From positions 1-64,000 of the forward strand of contig NZ_JAGOLP010000017.1 in the NCBI RefSeq assembly GCF_017994015.1: a DNA stretch of 64,000 bases, in the 5' to 3' direction. The translations under genes and the position numbers were made by a program. This document shows, in pieces, positions 25,716 to 33,533 of this stretch. Below the pieces are notes generated by a model. It did no database searches. It worked only from the letters and a program-made list of their open reading frames with translations, and was not told where the DNA came from. Origin of the DNA: Ferrovibrio sp. (GTDB taxonomy: Bacteria > Pseudomonadota > Alphaproteobacteria > Ferrovibrionales > Ferrovibrionaceae). The first letter of the stretch is position 1; the number at the start of each line of letters is the position of its first letter.

Positions 25716-27013
25716 TGCAAACCAGCTTCACCCTGGCGCAGCTTGCCGATCCGGATATTGCCGAAGCCAACACCATCCTGCGCAAATGTGTGCATTGCGG
25801 CTTCTGCACCGCCACTTGCCCCACCTATGCCCTGCTGGGCGACGAGCGCGACAGCCCGCGCGGCCGCATCTATCTGATCAAGCAGATGCTGGAAGGCGGC
25901 GAGGCGGCGACGGAAGAAACCGTGCGCCATGTGGATCGCTGCCTGTCCTGCCTGTCCTGCATGACCACCTGCCCGAGCAGCGTGCATTACATGCATCTGG
26001 TGGATCATGCCCGCGCCCATATCGAACAGACCTATCAGCGCTCGCTGGGTGATAGGCTGTTGCGCAGCCTGCTGGCCTGGCTGTTGCCCTATCCCGGCCG
26101 CTTCCGCTGGGCCTTGCGCGGCGCCATGCTGGCGCGGCCCTTTGCCGGGCTGCTGCCGGCCAAGCTGCGCGGCATGGTGCAGATGGCGCCGAAGCGGCTG
26201 CCGGCCGCGTCAAGCGTGGATTTGCCGCAGGTGTTCAAGGCTGAAGGCGCGCGCAAGAAGCGCGTGGCCCTGCTCACCGGCTGCGCCCAGCAGGTGCTTG
26301 ATCCGGCAATCAACGAGGCCACCATTCGGCTGTTGACCCGGCTGGGCTGCGATGTGGTGGTGGCCCCGGGCAGCGGCTGCTGCGGTGCGCTGGAGCATCA
26401 TATGGGCCGCGAGGCCGCCGCCCATGCCAAGGCGCAGGCCAATATCGCCGCCTGGATCAACGAGGCCGATGGCGAGGGGCTGGATGCCATTGTGGTCAAT
26501 GCCTCGGGCTGCGGTACCAATCTGAAGGATTATGGCTTCATGCTGCGCAACGATGCCGCCTGGGCCGAGCGCGCGGCGCGGGTTTCGGCATTGGCCAGGG
26601 ATATCAGCGAAGTGCTGCTGGATCTGGAGATCAAGCCCGATGGCAGCGCCCCGGCATTGAAGCTGGCCTATCACAGCGCCTGTTCCTTGCAGCATGGCCA
26701 GAAGATCACCCAGGCGCCGAAGCAGTTGCTGCAACGCGCCGGCTTCACGGTGAGCGATGTGCCGGAAGGCCATCTCTGTTGCGGCTCTGCCGGCACCTAC
26801 AATCTGCTGCAACCCGAATTGGCAACCCAGTTGCGCGATCGCAAGGCGGCAAATATCCGCTCCGTGGGCGCCGATGCCGTGGCGGCGGGCAATATCGGCT
26901 GCCTGGTGCAGATTGCGGGGGGGCTGGAAGCCGGCGGGAAGGCCTTGCCGGTGCTGCATACCGTGCAATGGCTGGATTGGGCCACCGGCGGGCCAAAGCC
27001 CGCCGGATTTTAG
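25715..27013 (+). CDS. glcF: glycolate oxidase iron-sulfur subunit GlcF
   Basis: GlcF carries two 4Fe-4S clusters and passes electrons from GlcDE towards quinone. The 432-aa protein has two ferredoxin-type clusters near the N-terminus (CVHCGFCTATCPTY and CLSCLSCMTTCPSSVHY) and two CCG domains (LTGCAQQVLDP...GSGCCGALEHH, and YHSACSLQHGQ...GHLCCGSAGTY). All Cys ligands are present. The last codons lie within the first copy of a 21-nt palindromic repeat that recurs just downstream. Confidence 0.96.
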   Translation: MQTSFTLAQLADPDIAEANTILRKCVHCGFCTATCPTYALLGDERDSPRGRIYLIKQMLEGGEAATEETVRHVDRCLSCLSCMTTCPSSVHYMHLVDHARAHIEQTYQRSLGDRLLRSLLAWLLPYPGRFRWALRGAMLARPFAGLLPAKLRGMVQMAPKRLPAASSVDLPQVFKAEGARKKRVALLTGCAQQVLDPAINEATIRLLTRLGCDVVVAPGSGCCGALEHHMGREAAAHAKAQANIAAWINEADGEGLDAIVVNASGCGTNLKDYGFMLRNDAAWAERAARVSALARDISEVLLDLEIKPDGSAPALKLAYHSACSLQHGQKITQAPKQLLQRAGFTVSDVPEGHLCCGSAGTYNLLQPELATQLRDRKAANIRSVGADAVAAGNIGCLVQIAGGLEAGGKALPVLHTVQWLDWATGGPKPAGF

Positions 27014-27037
27014 AGTGGCGGGCCAAAGCCCGCCGGA
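26987..27037. repeat. duplicated 21-nt palindromic unit at the 3' end of glcF
   Basis: The 21-nt unit beginning GGCGGGCCAAAGCCCGCC occurs at 26987-27007 and again at 27017-27037, a 30-nt period. Each copy folds as GGCGGGC/GCCCGCC around CAAA. The first copy encodes the GlcF C-terminus; the second lies after the stop and may serve as the operon terminator. Confidence 0.7.
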
Positions 27038-27048
27038 CTGTAACGGCC

Positions 27049-27270
27049 TTATTTCTTGGTTTCAGCATAGGCCCGGCATTGCTGCTCGGCCTGCATGCGC
27101 TGATGCGAGGTCATGGTCTGGCCCACTTTGAGGCCGCGCATGATGTCGCTCATGCATTCCTGCACCAGTTCGGCATGGGATTTTTTCTCGGCCGGCTTGC
27201 CGGCCTGGGCCAGAAGGGGCGCCGGCAGCAGGGGCAGCAGCAGGGTCAGGGTGAAAAATAGTCGGCGCAT
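27049..27270 (-). CDS. small exported protein of unknown function
   Basis: The 73-aa product begins with a clear signal peptide (RRLFFTLTLLLPLLPAPLLAQA, cleavage after LLA). The mature part of about 50 residues is charged and has two Cys (VQECMSDIMRGLKVGQ and QQCRAYAETKK), which could form one disulfide in the periplasm. I do not recognise the family. It lies alone between glcF and the phosphatase gene, converging on glcF. The ATG at 27270 is the only sensible start. Confidence 0.65.
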   Translation of the reverse strand: MRRLFFTLTLLLPLLPAPLLAQAGKPAEKKSHAELVQECMSDIMRGLKVGQTMTSHQRMQAEQQCRAYAETKK

Positions 27271-27306
27271 GGTTTTATCCTGGGGATTGGGCTCTTTTGG
27301 GCCGGA

Positions 27307-27798
27307 TTATAGCCGGTCATTACCAGAGGATGAAGTTACCATACGGATATGATCAATTAATCCGGCACTGGCCTGATGGCAGAGCTGTAACACCAGATCG
27401 AATCCATCCTGCTTGCCGTAATACGGGTCTGGCATCTCGCGCAGCGGTTGATCGGGGGCAAATTCCAGGTAAAGCCGCAGCTTATCCCGCAATCCCGGCG
27501 GGCACAGCCGCTGCATCGCGTGCAGGTGGCCGTGGTCCATCGCCAGCAGCAGGTCAAAGCGCTGGAAATCGGCGGCAACAAGCTGGCGGGCGCGCAGGTT
27601 GCCGATCTCGATGCCGCCGGCCCGGGCGGTGCGGATGCTGCGCGGATCGGGCGGGTCGCCGATATGGTAGTCATGCGTGCCGGCGGAATCGACCTGCACG
27701 CTGGTGTGCAAAGCCTGCTGGTGCAGATGATGCCGCAGCACCGCTTCGGCGGTGGGTGAGCGGCAGATATTCCCGGTGCAGATCATCAATATGTGCAT
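27307..27798 (-). CDS. low-molecular-weight protein-tyrosine phosphatase
   Basis: The 163-aa enzyme has the LMW-PTP P-loop CTGNICRSPTAEAV at the N-terminus, with nucleophile Cys near residue 8 and the Arg at +6. The general-acid region appears as MPDPYYGKQDGFDLVLQLC. These proteins act on tyrosine phosphates, sometimes on exopolysaccharide kinases or arsenate. No kinase or ars gene is adjacent, so its role is open. It is divergent from the NTF2-like gene at 27861. Confidence 0.93.
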   Translation of the reverse strand: MHILMICTGNICRSPTAEAVLRHHLHQQALHTSVQVDSAGTHDYHIGDPPDPRSIRTARAGGIEIGNLRARQLVAADFQRFDLLLAMDHGHLHAMQRLCPPGLRDKLRLYLEFAPDQPLREMPDPYYGKQDGFDLVLQLCHQASAGLIDHIRMVTSSSGNDRL

Positions 27799-27860
27799 GA
27801 GACCATTTTGCCGTCGCCCGAGGCTACCGCAAGCCTCCCTTGCGGCGGTAAAATGCCGCC

Positions 27861-28382
27861 ATGCGAGACGAGACTGCCCTGCTTTTTGCCAATGAGGCTT
27901 TTTATACCGCCTTCACCGACCGTGATATGGCGGCGATGGCCGATTTATGGGCCAAGGACCAGCCGATTGGCTGCATTCATCCCGGCTGGCCGCCGCTTTT
28001 TGGCCGCGAGGCGGTGCTGGATAGCTGGGAGCGTATCCTGGCCAATCCGGCGGCGCCCGAGGTGGAAACCGCCGGTGCCGAAGCCGTGTGCTGGGGCGAT
28101 GTGGGCATTGTGGTGTGTTACGAGAAGGTGGACGACACCTATCTGGTGGCCACCAATACCTTTGTGCGCGAAGGCAAAACCTGGAAACTGGCTTATCATC
28201 AGGCCGGCCCGGTGACCACGCCGCCGCCCGGCGCTGCCAGCAATGACGACGATGGCGACGAGGATGAGGAGGACGAGGAAGTCCTGCTCGCCGAGGCCGG
28301 CGATGATGATGATTTGGAAGACGACGATGATGACGACGATGATGACGGCGACGACCAGCCGCCGTCGCGTTCGATTCATTAG
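27861..28382 (+). CDS. NTF2/SnoaL-like protein with long acidic tail
   Basis: Residues 1-115 form a nuclear-transport-factor-2-like fold of the DUF4440/SnoaL type (FYTAFTDRDMAAMADLWAKDQPIGCIHPGWPPLFGREAVLDSW...VREGKTWKLAYHQAGPV). From about residue 125 the protein is almost only Asp and Glu, with a run of nine Asp near residue 156, and it ends in QPPSRSIH. The tail is unusual for the family and may bind cations or basic partners. The ligand is unknown. It overlaps the end of rlmJ by 4 nt. Confidence 0.75.
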   Translation: MRDETALLFANEAFYTAFTDRDMAAMADLWAKDQPIGCIHPGWPPLFGREAVLDSWERILANPAAPEVETAGAEAVCWGDVGIVVCYEKVDDTYLVATNTFVREGKTWKLAYHQAGPVTTPPPGAASNDDDGDEDEEDEEVLLAEAGDDDDLEDDDDDDDDDGDDQPPSRSIH

Positions 28383-29239
28383 TCTTTAGGTCTGACCAGC
28401 CATTCCAGCCTAGTTGCCGCGCCGGGTTCGCGGCCCAGCCGCGTCAGCAGATAGGCCAGCGGGCCTTTGAGCTGCTGATCCAGCCGCCAGGGTGGATTGA
28501 GCAGTAGCAGGCCGGAGCCATTGAGCCGGTCGGGCGCCGTGGCAGCGCGGATGAGCAATTCCACCCGCAGGCTGGGCGGCAGCCCGTCACGCGCCAGCGC
28601 CTTGGCCCAGGCATCAACACTGCCCGCATCCTTGATCGGATACCACAGCGCGATCTGGCCCACCGGCCAGCGCCGATGCGCTGCCAGTAGGGCGCGGCCG
28701 ATCCGCTCAAATTCATCACGCTGCTCATAGGCCGGATCAATCAGCGCCAGGCCACGCCGGGGCGTCGGCGGCAGCAGGCCGCGTAGGGCCTCGTAGGCAT
28801 CGCGCCGGTGAATGCCGATGCGGGCATCACCGCCGATATTGATGCGCAGTGTTTCGTTATCTTCCGGGTGCAGTTCCACCAGCGCCAGGCGGTCGGCTTC
28901 GCGCAATGCCTGCTGCATCAGCCAGGGCGAGCCGGGATAATGCCGCAGCCCGGCGCCGCCGAGTTCGAGGGCCGGATTAAGCTGCTTCAGCGCCGCCCAG
29001 TAAAGCGGCAGGGCAGTTGCTGCCTGCGGATCGGCCAGCACGGCGCCGATGCCGAGCCGGTATTCACCGCCGCGCTGAGTGGCATCGGCTGCCAGATCGT
29101 AAAGCCCGATACCGGCATGGCTGTCGAGCAGATGAAACGGTGCCGGCTTGGCGCGCAGGGCTTCCAGCAGGTGCAGCAGCACCACATGTTTCAGTACATC
29201 GCCATGGTTGCCGACATGATAGGCGTGACGGTAATTCAT
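28379..29239 (-). CDS. rlmJ: 23S rRNA (adenine2030-N6)-methyltransferase
   Basis: RlmJ methylates A2030 of 23S rRNA. The 286-aa protein starts MNYRHAYHVGNHGDVLKHVVLLHLLEAL, a hallmark of the family, and has the SAM/catalytic motif ALIDPAYEQRDEF (DPPYE variant with Ala) near residue 165. It also has LLDSHAGIGLYDL as the SAM-binding segment. Start and length fit E. coli RlmJ. The gene is followed on the same strand by no close partner and is 10 nt from the glutathione peroxidase gene upstream. Confidence 0.94.
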   Translation of the reverse strand: MNYRHAYHVGNHGDVLKHVVLLHLLEALRAKPAPFHLLDSHAGIGLYDLAADATQRGGEYRLGIGAVLADPQAATALPLYWAALKQLNPALELGGAGLRHYPGSPWLMQQALREADRLALVELHPEDNETLRINIGGDARIGIHRRDAYEALRGLLPPTPRRGLALIDPAYEQRDEFERIGRALLAAHRRWPVGQIALWYPIKDAGSVDAWAKALARDGLPPSLRVELLIRAATAPDRLNGSGLLLLNPPWRLDQQLKGPLAYLLTRLGREPGAATRLEWLVRPKD

Positions 29240-29249
29240 GCCGGGGGTT

Positions 29250-29846
29250 TTACCCGGCGGGCGACAATTTCGCCAGTTGCGCCTCGATGGCTTTCAGCAC
29301 CTTGGCTTCAGTGGGCTTGGTCATGGTGGAGAACCAGTCCACCGCCCGGCCTTCGCCATCAATCAGGTATTTGTGGAAATTCCAGCGCGGCCGGGCCACC
29401 TCGCCAAGCTCGGCATGCAGCCATTTATACAGTGGGTGCGCCTTGTCGCCCACCACCACCTGCTTGTCGGCCAACGGGAAATCCACGTCGAAATTCACTT
29501 CGCAGAATTCCTTGATCTGGCTGGCGGTGCCCGGTTCCTGGCCGCCAAAATCATCCGATGGCACTCCCAGCACCACCAGGCCGCGCTCGCGATACTGGCG
29601 CCACACGGCTTGCAGGTCAGTGTATTGCGGGGTGAAGCCGCATTGCGAGGCGGTATTCACCAGCAGCACCACCTTGCCCTTGAATTGCTTCAGCGGCAGC
29701 TTTGTGCCGTCGATGGCGGGCAGTTCAAAATCATGCATCGTCATGCCGGTTTTTGCCTTGGCTGGAAAGGGCAGGGAGGCCAGGGTGAGCAGCCCGAGGC
29801 CGGCTTGCAGCAGGTGGCGGCGCAGGAAGGCCATGACTTTGTCCAT
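29250..29846 (-). CDS. glutathione peroxidase family protein with twin-Arg signal
   Basis: The 198-aa thiol peroxidase has NTASQCGFTPQY with the peroxidatic Cys near residue 75, the Gln-bearing PSDDFGGQEPG, and the Trp motif RWNFHKYLI. The N-terminus reads FLRRHLLQAGLGLLTLASLPFPAKA, resembling a Tat or Sec signal peptide, so the enzyme is probably periplasmic. Start 29846 is preferred over 29834 only because it keeps the longer n-region; neither has a good ribosome-binding site. It probably uses thioredoxin rather than glutathione, as most bacterial Cys forms do (inference). Confidence 0.9.
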   Translation of the reverse strand: MDKVMAFLRRHLLQAGLGLLTLASLPFPAKAKTGMTMHDFELPAIDGTKLPLKQFKGKVVLLVNTASQCGFTPQYTDLQAVWRQYRERGLVVLGVPSDDFGGQEPGTASQIKEFCEVNFDVDFPLADKQVVVGDKAHPLYKWLHAELGEVARPRWNFHKYLIDGEGRAVDWFSTMTKPTEAKVLKAIEAQLAKLSPAG

Positions 29847-29943
29847 TGTCTGAATTCTTAAGCCGGTGTTAACGCCGGCGCCATAGGGTTGAGCATTGCT
29901 AACTATAGCGCCGAAAGTCGCCACGGCCAGGGTTGATGCTGCC

Positions 29944-31050
29944 ATGCCGAGCATTCCGGGTTTTCTGAGTTTCATCGCCTGTGGCCTGTTTGGCCTGATC
30001 GGCGCGGTTGGGCTATCGCGGCTGGCGCCGGAATGGCTGCCGGCACCGTTTGTTCTGCTGGTGGTGGCAATCACCGGCCTGCTTTGGGCGTTGCGCGAGC
30101 GCTATGAGCGCTTCCGGGTGCAGAATCTGCTGCTGGACGAGATCGAGCGCATGGCCAGCCGGGTGCCGATCAGCACCACCACAATAGAGGCGCCGCCGCA
30201 ACCGCAATCGCAGCAGCGCGCCGAGCCGCGTCTGACCTTGCCGCCGCAGGTGCAAAGGCCGGCCGAGACAGCAGCCCAGGAACCAGCCCAGGATAACGAA
30301 ACCGCCGACGATGCGGCGCTTTTTGCCGCCGTTTGCGATGCGCTGAACCATAACCGGGTGGAACTGCATGTGCAGCCGGTGGTGCGGCTGCCGATGCGCA
30401 AGCTGCGCTATGTGGAACTTTTTGCCCGCGCCCGCGATGCCGAGGGCCGCGAATTGTCGCCCGGCGCGCATCTGCCGGCTTTGGCCGCTGCCGGGCTGGC
30501 GGCCGAATTTGATGCCCTGATGCTGTTGCGCGGTGTGCAACTGGTGCGCAAGCTGGAAGCCCGCGCCCGCCATGTCGGGTTTTTCTGCAATATCTCCACT
30601 GCGGCTTTGGCCGATGCAAAAGCGTTTGAGGCTTTGCATGATTTTCTGCGCCGCGAGCGGGAACGCGCCGGCACGCTGATCCTGGAATTTTCGCATCGTG
30701 GCCTGCTCAAGCTGGATGGTGCCGGCTGGCATCGGCTGCAAAAGCTTGGCGCCCTGGGCTTTGCGCTGTCGGTGGATAGTGTGGACAGCCTTGATCTGGA
30801 TATCGCCGGCCTGGCGCGGCGCGGCGTGCGCTTTGTGAAGCTGGATGCGCGCCTGCTGCTTGATCCGGTGGCAGTGCGGCGCGCGCCGGTGGCGCTGGAG
30901 GATTTGCTGGCTTTGTGCCATCGGCATGAGATCGAGCCGGTGGCGGCCAAGGTGGAAACCGAGCAGGATCTGCTGCAACTGGCCGATCTGGGCTTTGAAC
31001 TGGGCCAGGGCCACCTGTTCGGAAGTCCCAAGCTGGCCAAGGCCGCTTAA
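29944..31050 (+). CDS. membrane-anchored degenerate EAL-domain protein
   Basis: The 368-aa protein has two N-terminal hydrophobic segments (LSFIACGLFGLIGAVGL and APFVLLVVAITGLLWAL), a linker of about 70 residues rich in Gln/Pro, and a C-terminal EAL-type domain. Catalytic motifs are altered: EAL is ELF (YVELFAR), and the DDFGTG loop is SVDSVDS. The Glu of LEF, the Lys of VKLD and QGHLFGSP remain. It is therefore likely a c-di-GMP binder or structural protein, not a phosphodiesterase. The layout recalls Caulobacter TipF, a flagellar positioning factor, but no flagellar genes are nearby. Its end overlaps the HAD gene by 4 nt. Confidence 0.82.
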   Translation: MPSIPGFLSFIACGLFGLIGAVGLSRLAPEWLPAPFVLLVVAITGLLWALRERYERFRVQNLLLDEIERMASRVPISTTTIEAPPQPQSQQRAEPRLTLPPQVQRPAETAAQEPAQDNETADDAALFAAVCDALNHNRVELHVQPVVRLPMRKLRYVELFARARDAEGRELSPGAHLPALAAAGLAAEFDALMLLRGVQLVRKLEARARHVGFFCNISTAALADAKAFEALHDFLRRERERAGTLILEFSHRGLLKLDGAGWHRLQKLGALGFALSVDSVDSLDLDIAGLARRGVRFVKLDARLLLDPVAVRRAPVALEDLLALCHRHEIEPVAAKVETEQDLLQLADLGFELGQGHLFGSPKLAKAA

Positions 31051-31835
31051 CTGCCCAGCAGCAAATCCGCCAATTCGCAAAAGCCGGCGCCGCCTTCCGA
31101 TGGCGTGATGAATTTCGGCGGCGCGGCGATCCGCTCCAGAAATGGCCGCACATTGGCCACGCCCACCGAATACTGGAAATAGCCGAACATCGGCGCGTCA
31201 TTCGGGCTGTCGCCGCTGAACACCACTTGCTCGCGCACCGCATCCAGATCGGCGCCGAAACATTCGGCGAAGAAGGCGCGGGTCATGCTCAGCTTGTCCC
31301 AGGCGCCGAACCAGCCATTGACATGAATTGAGCTGACCTTGGCAGTGGCGCCCGCCGCCTCGAACAAAGCCACGATGCGGTCGATCGCCTCGGCCGGCAG
31401 TGGCGGCACGTCCTCGCAGAAATCCACCGCCAGGTCGCATTCGCGATATTGCTGATCGGAAGCCAGCGCGCAGCCTGGCACATCACGCAGGATGGTTTCG
31501 GCCAGGGCCGCAAGCTTGCTGCGCGCCGCCTGGCGCATGGCATCATCCTGCCAGAAACGGCGCTGCATCTTCCGCGCCGCGCGGTCATAGCGCATGTAAA
31601 GCGCGCCATTTTCGCCGACAATGCCGGAGCAGGGCCAGAAGCGCGCGATCATGTCGCACCAGCCGGCCGGCCGGCCGGTGATCGGCACCACGCGGATGCC
31701 GGCGGCTTCCAGCCGCTCCAGCGCGGCATAGGCGCGGGCTTCCAGTCGGCCATGGCTGGTGAGCGTGTCGTCAATGTCGGTCAGCAGGTAACGGATCTGG
31801 CTGGCCTGGGGCTTCAGGGCGGAAAGCGGCTGCAT
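31047..31835 (-). CDS. HAD-IIB family phosphatase
   Basis: The 262-aa protein is a haloacid-dehalogenase superfamily hydrolase of class IIB. It has the nucleophile motif LLTDIDDTLTSHGRL near residue 17, VPITGRPAGW as motif II, a Lys in motif III, and SGDSPNDAPMFGYF as motif IV. The fold group includes sucrose-phosphate, trehalose-phosphate and mannosyl-phosphoglycerate phosphatases. Its sugar-phosphate substrate cannot be assigned here, as no synthase gene is adjacent. It is divergent from the MaoC gene at 31966. Confidence 0.88.
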   Translation of the reverse strand: MQPLSALKPQASQIRYLLTDIDDTLTSHGRLEARAYAALERLEAAGIRVVPITGRPAGWCDMIARFWPCSGIVGENGALYMRYDRAARKMQRRFWQDDAMRQAARSKLAALAETILRDVPGCALASDQQYRECDLAVDFCEDVPPLPAEAIDRIVALFEAAGATAKVSSIHVNGWFGAWDKLSMTRAFFAECFGADLDAVREQVVFSGDSPNDAPMFGYFQYSVGVANVRPFLERIAAPPKFITPSEGGAGFCELADLLLGS

Positions 31836-31965
31836 GATGGCGTGTGGGGGGTCCGAAAGGGGGAGAGGCCGGCCCGGGAGGGGCGCTTGCCGGTATTTTG
31901 GGCAGTCAGTATAGTCGCCGCCCCGATCCGCCCCGTCAACGTATCAGCCCCGTGAAAGTGTGCCG

Positions 31966-32403
31966 ATGACCCAGCTCGATCAGCATGGCTATTTCCTTGA
32001 AGATATGTCCGTTGGCATGTCGGCAATGTTCAGCAAAACCGTAACCGAGGCCGATATCCTGCTCTTCGCTGCCGTATCGGGCGATACCAACCCGGTGCAT
32101 ATCGATCAGGAATTTGCCGAAGCCAGCATGTTCAAGGGCCGCATCGCCCATGGCATGCTCTCGGCTAGCTTGCTTTCAACCGTGTTCGGCACCAAGCTGC
32201 CCGGGCCGGGCTGCATCTACCTGGCGCAGAATCTGCGCTTCAAGGCACCGGTGCGGCTGGGCGAAACCGTGAAGGCGAAAGTGACCGTGACCGAGATTGT
32301 TGAAGACAAGCGCCGCGTGAAATTCGATTGTGAATGCCGGGTCGGCAATACCGTGGTGGTGGATGGCGATGCCACGCTGATGGTCAACCGCCGCCCGCGC
32401 TGA
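31966..32403 (+). CDS. MaoC family (R)-specific enoyl-CoA hydratase-like protein
   Basis: The 145-aa single hot-dog domain has the hydratase motif SGDTNPVHIDQEFA near residue 40, with the catalytic Asp and His, followed by KGRIAHGMLSASLLSTV. This matches PhaJ-type hydratases that make (R)-3-hydroxyacyl-CoA for polyhydroxyalkanoate synthesis. C-terminal strands (FDCECRVGNTVVVDGDATLMV) complete the fold. It is followed by ribF after 5 nt. The PHA link is inference, supported by the probable phasin and acetoacetyl-CoA synthetase elsewhere in the window. Confidence 0.87.
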   Translation: MTQLDQHGYFLEDMSVGMSAMFSKTVTEADILLFAAVSGDTNPVHIDQEFAEASMFKGRIAHGMLSASLLSTVFGTKLPGPGCIYLAQNLRFKAPVRLGETVKAKVTVTEIVEDKRRVKFDCECRVGNTVVVDGDATLMVNRRPR

Positions 32404-32408
32404 CGCTG

Positions 32409-33353
32409 ATGCAGATCATCCAGTCTCTCACCGATCTGCCCGCCGCCTTGCGCGGCGGCGCCGTGGCGATCGGCAATTTTGATGGTGTGCATCTGGGCCA
32501 TCGTGCCTTGGTGGCCCAGGCGCAGCGGCAGGCGCAGCGGCAGGCAGATGGCGCACCGGTTTTGGCTATGAGTTTCGAGCCGCATCCGCGGCGTTTTTTC
32601 ATGCCAGATGCGCCGCCTTTCCGGCTTGATGGCCTGGCGCAGAAAGCCCGCCTGCTGGCCCAGGCCGGCGCCGATGCCTTGCTGGCTTTGCCCTTTGATG
32701 CCGCCTTTGCCGCGCTCGGGCCGGAGGCTTTTGTCAGCAATGTGCTGCGCCGCGATCTGGGCGCCGCACATGTGGTGGTGGGTTATGATTTCACCTTCGG
32801 CAAGGGCCGTGCCGGCGATACTGCCGCCCTGCACCGGCTCTGCGCCGATCCGCAAACCGGCGGCGGCATCGGTGTCAGCGTGGTGACCGCGCAAGGCGAT
32901 GCGGCCGGCGCGTTTTCCTCCTCGCGCATCCGCGCCCTGCTGCAAGCTGGCGAGCCGGCAGCCGCCAATATATTGCTCGGCCGGCCCTGGGAGATCGAGG
33001 GCAGCGTGTTGCATGGCGACAAGCGCGGCCGCACCATCGGCTTCCCCACCGCCAATGTTGATATGGGCGATTTCCTGGTGCCGAAGCTCGGCGTCTATGC
33101 CGTGCGGACTATCCTGCCCGATGGGCAAGTCATCCCCGGCGTCGCCAATCTCGGCCTGCGCCCCACTTTCGGCAAAGACAAAGTGGCGCTGGAAGTGAAC
33201 CTGTTCGATTTTGCCGGCGATCTTTACGGCCAGATCTTGCGCGTCGCCTTCATCGGCTTCATCCGCCCGGAACAGAAATTCGCCGGCCTCGACGCCCTCA
33301 AGGCGCAGATCGCCGCCGATGCAGCGGAAGCGCGCCGGATATTGGCGGGGTAG
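32409..33353 (+). CDS. ribF: bifunctional riboflavin kinase/FAD synthetase
   Basis: RibF phosphorylates riboflavin to FMN and adenylates FMN to FAD. The 314-aa protein has an N-terminal FAD synthetase domain with AIGNFDGVHLGHRALV, ALPFDAAFAALGPEAFV and the FSSSRIR motif. The C-terminal riboflavin kinase domain has GSVLHGDKRGRTIGFPTANV and FGKDKVALEVNLFDF. All key parts are intact. ATG 32409 was chosen over upstream codons because the family N-terminus begins there. It lies between the MaoC gene and ileS. Confidence 0.97.
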   Translation: MQIIQSLTDLPAALRGGAVAIGNFDGVHLGHRALVAQAQRQAQRQADGAPVLAMSFEPHPRRFFMPDAPPFRLDGLAQKARLLAQAGADALLALPFDAAFAALGPEAFVSNVLRRDLGAAHVVVGYDFTFGKGRAGDTAALHRLCADPQTGGGIGVSVVTAQGDAAGAFSSSRIRALLQAGEPAAANILLGRPWEIEGSVLHGDKRGRTIGFPTANVDMGDFLVPKLGVYAVRTILPDGQVIPGVANLGLRPTFGKDKVALEVNLFDFAGDLYGQILRVAFIGFIRPEQKFAGLDALKAQIAADAAEARRILAG

Positions 33354-33533
33354 GGGCGCTCGCTCGACAGCGCCGGTCAGGGATGCTAAATCTCCGTCAT
33401 GTCTAGCGAATTCGGTTATCCCTGCCCGCTGCGGCTTGCGCGAATTAGCCGCCCGGTCCTTCTGTAAGGGCCGGGTTCTTCGCCGTTTTCTGCCACATTT
33501 CCGCGTTCATAGCGCGACGCCCCGAGTGACGTC

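Noticed and set aside
33354-33533. T-box or other leader RNA before ileS
   Set aside because: No T-box core or clear stem array is visible, and Alphaproteobacteria do not normally use T-boxes.
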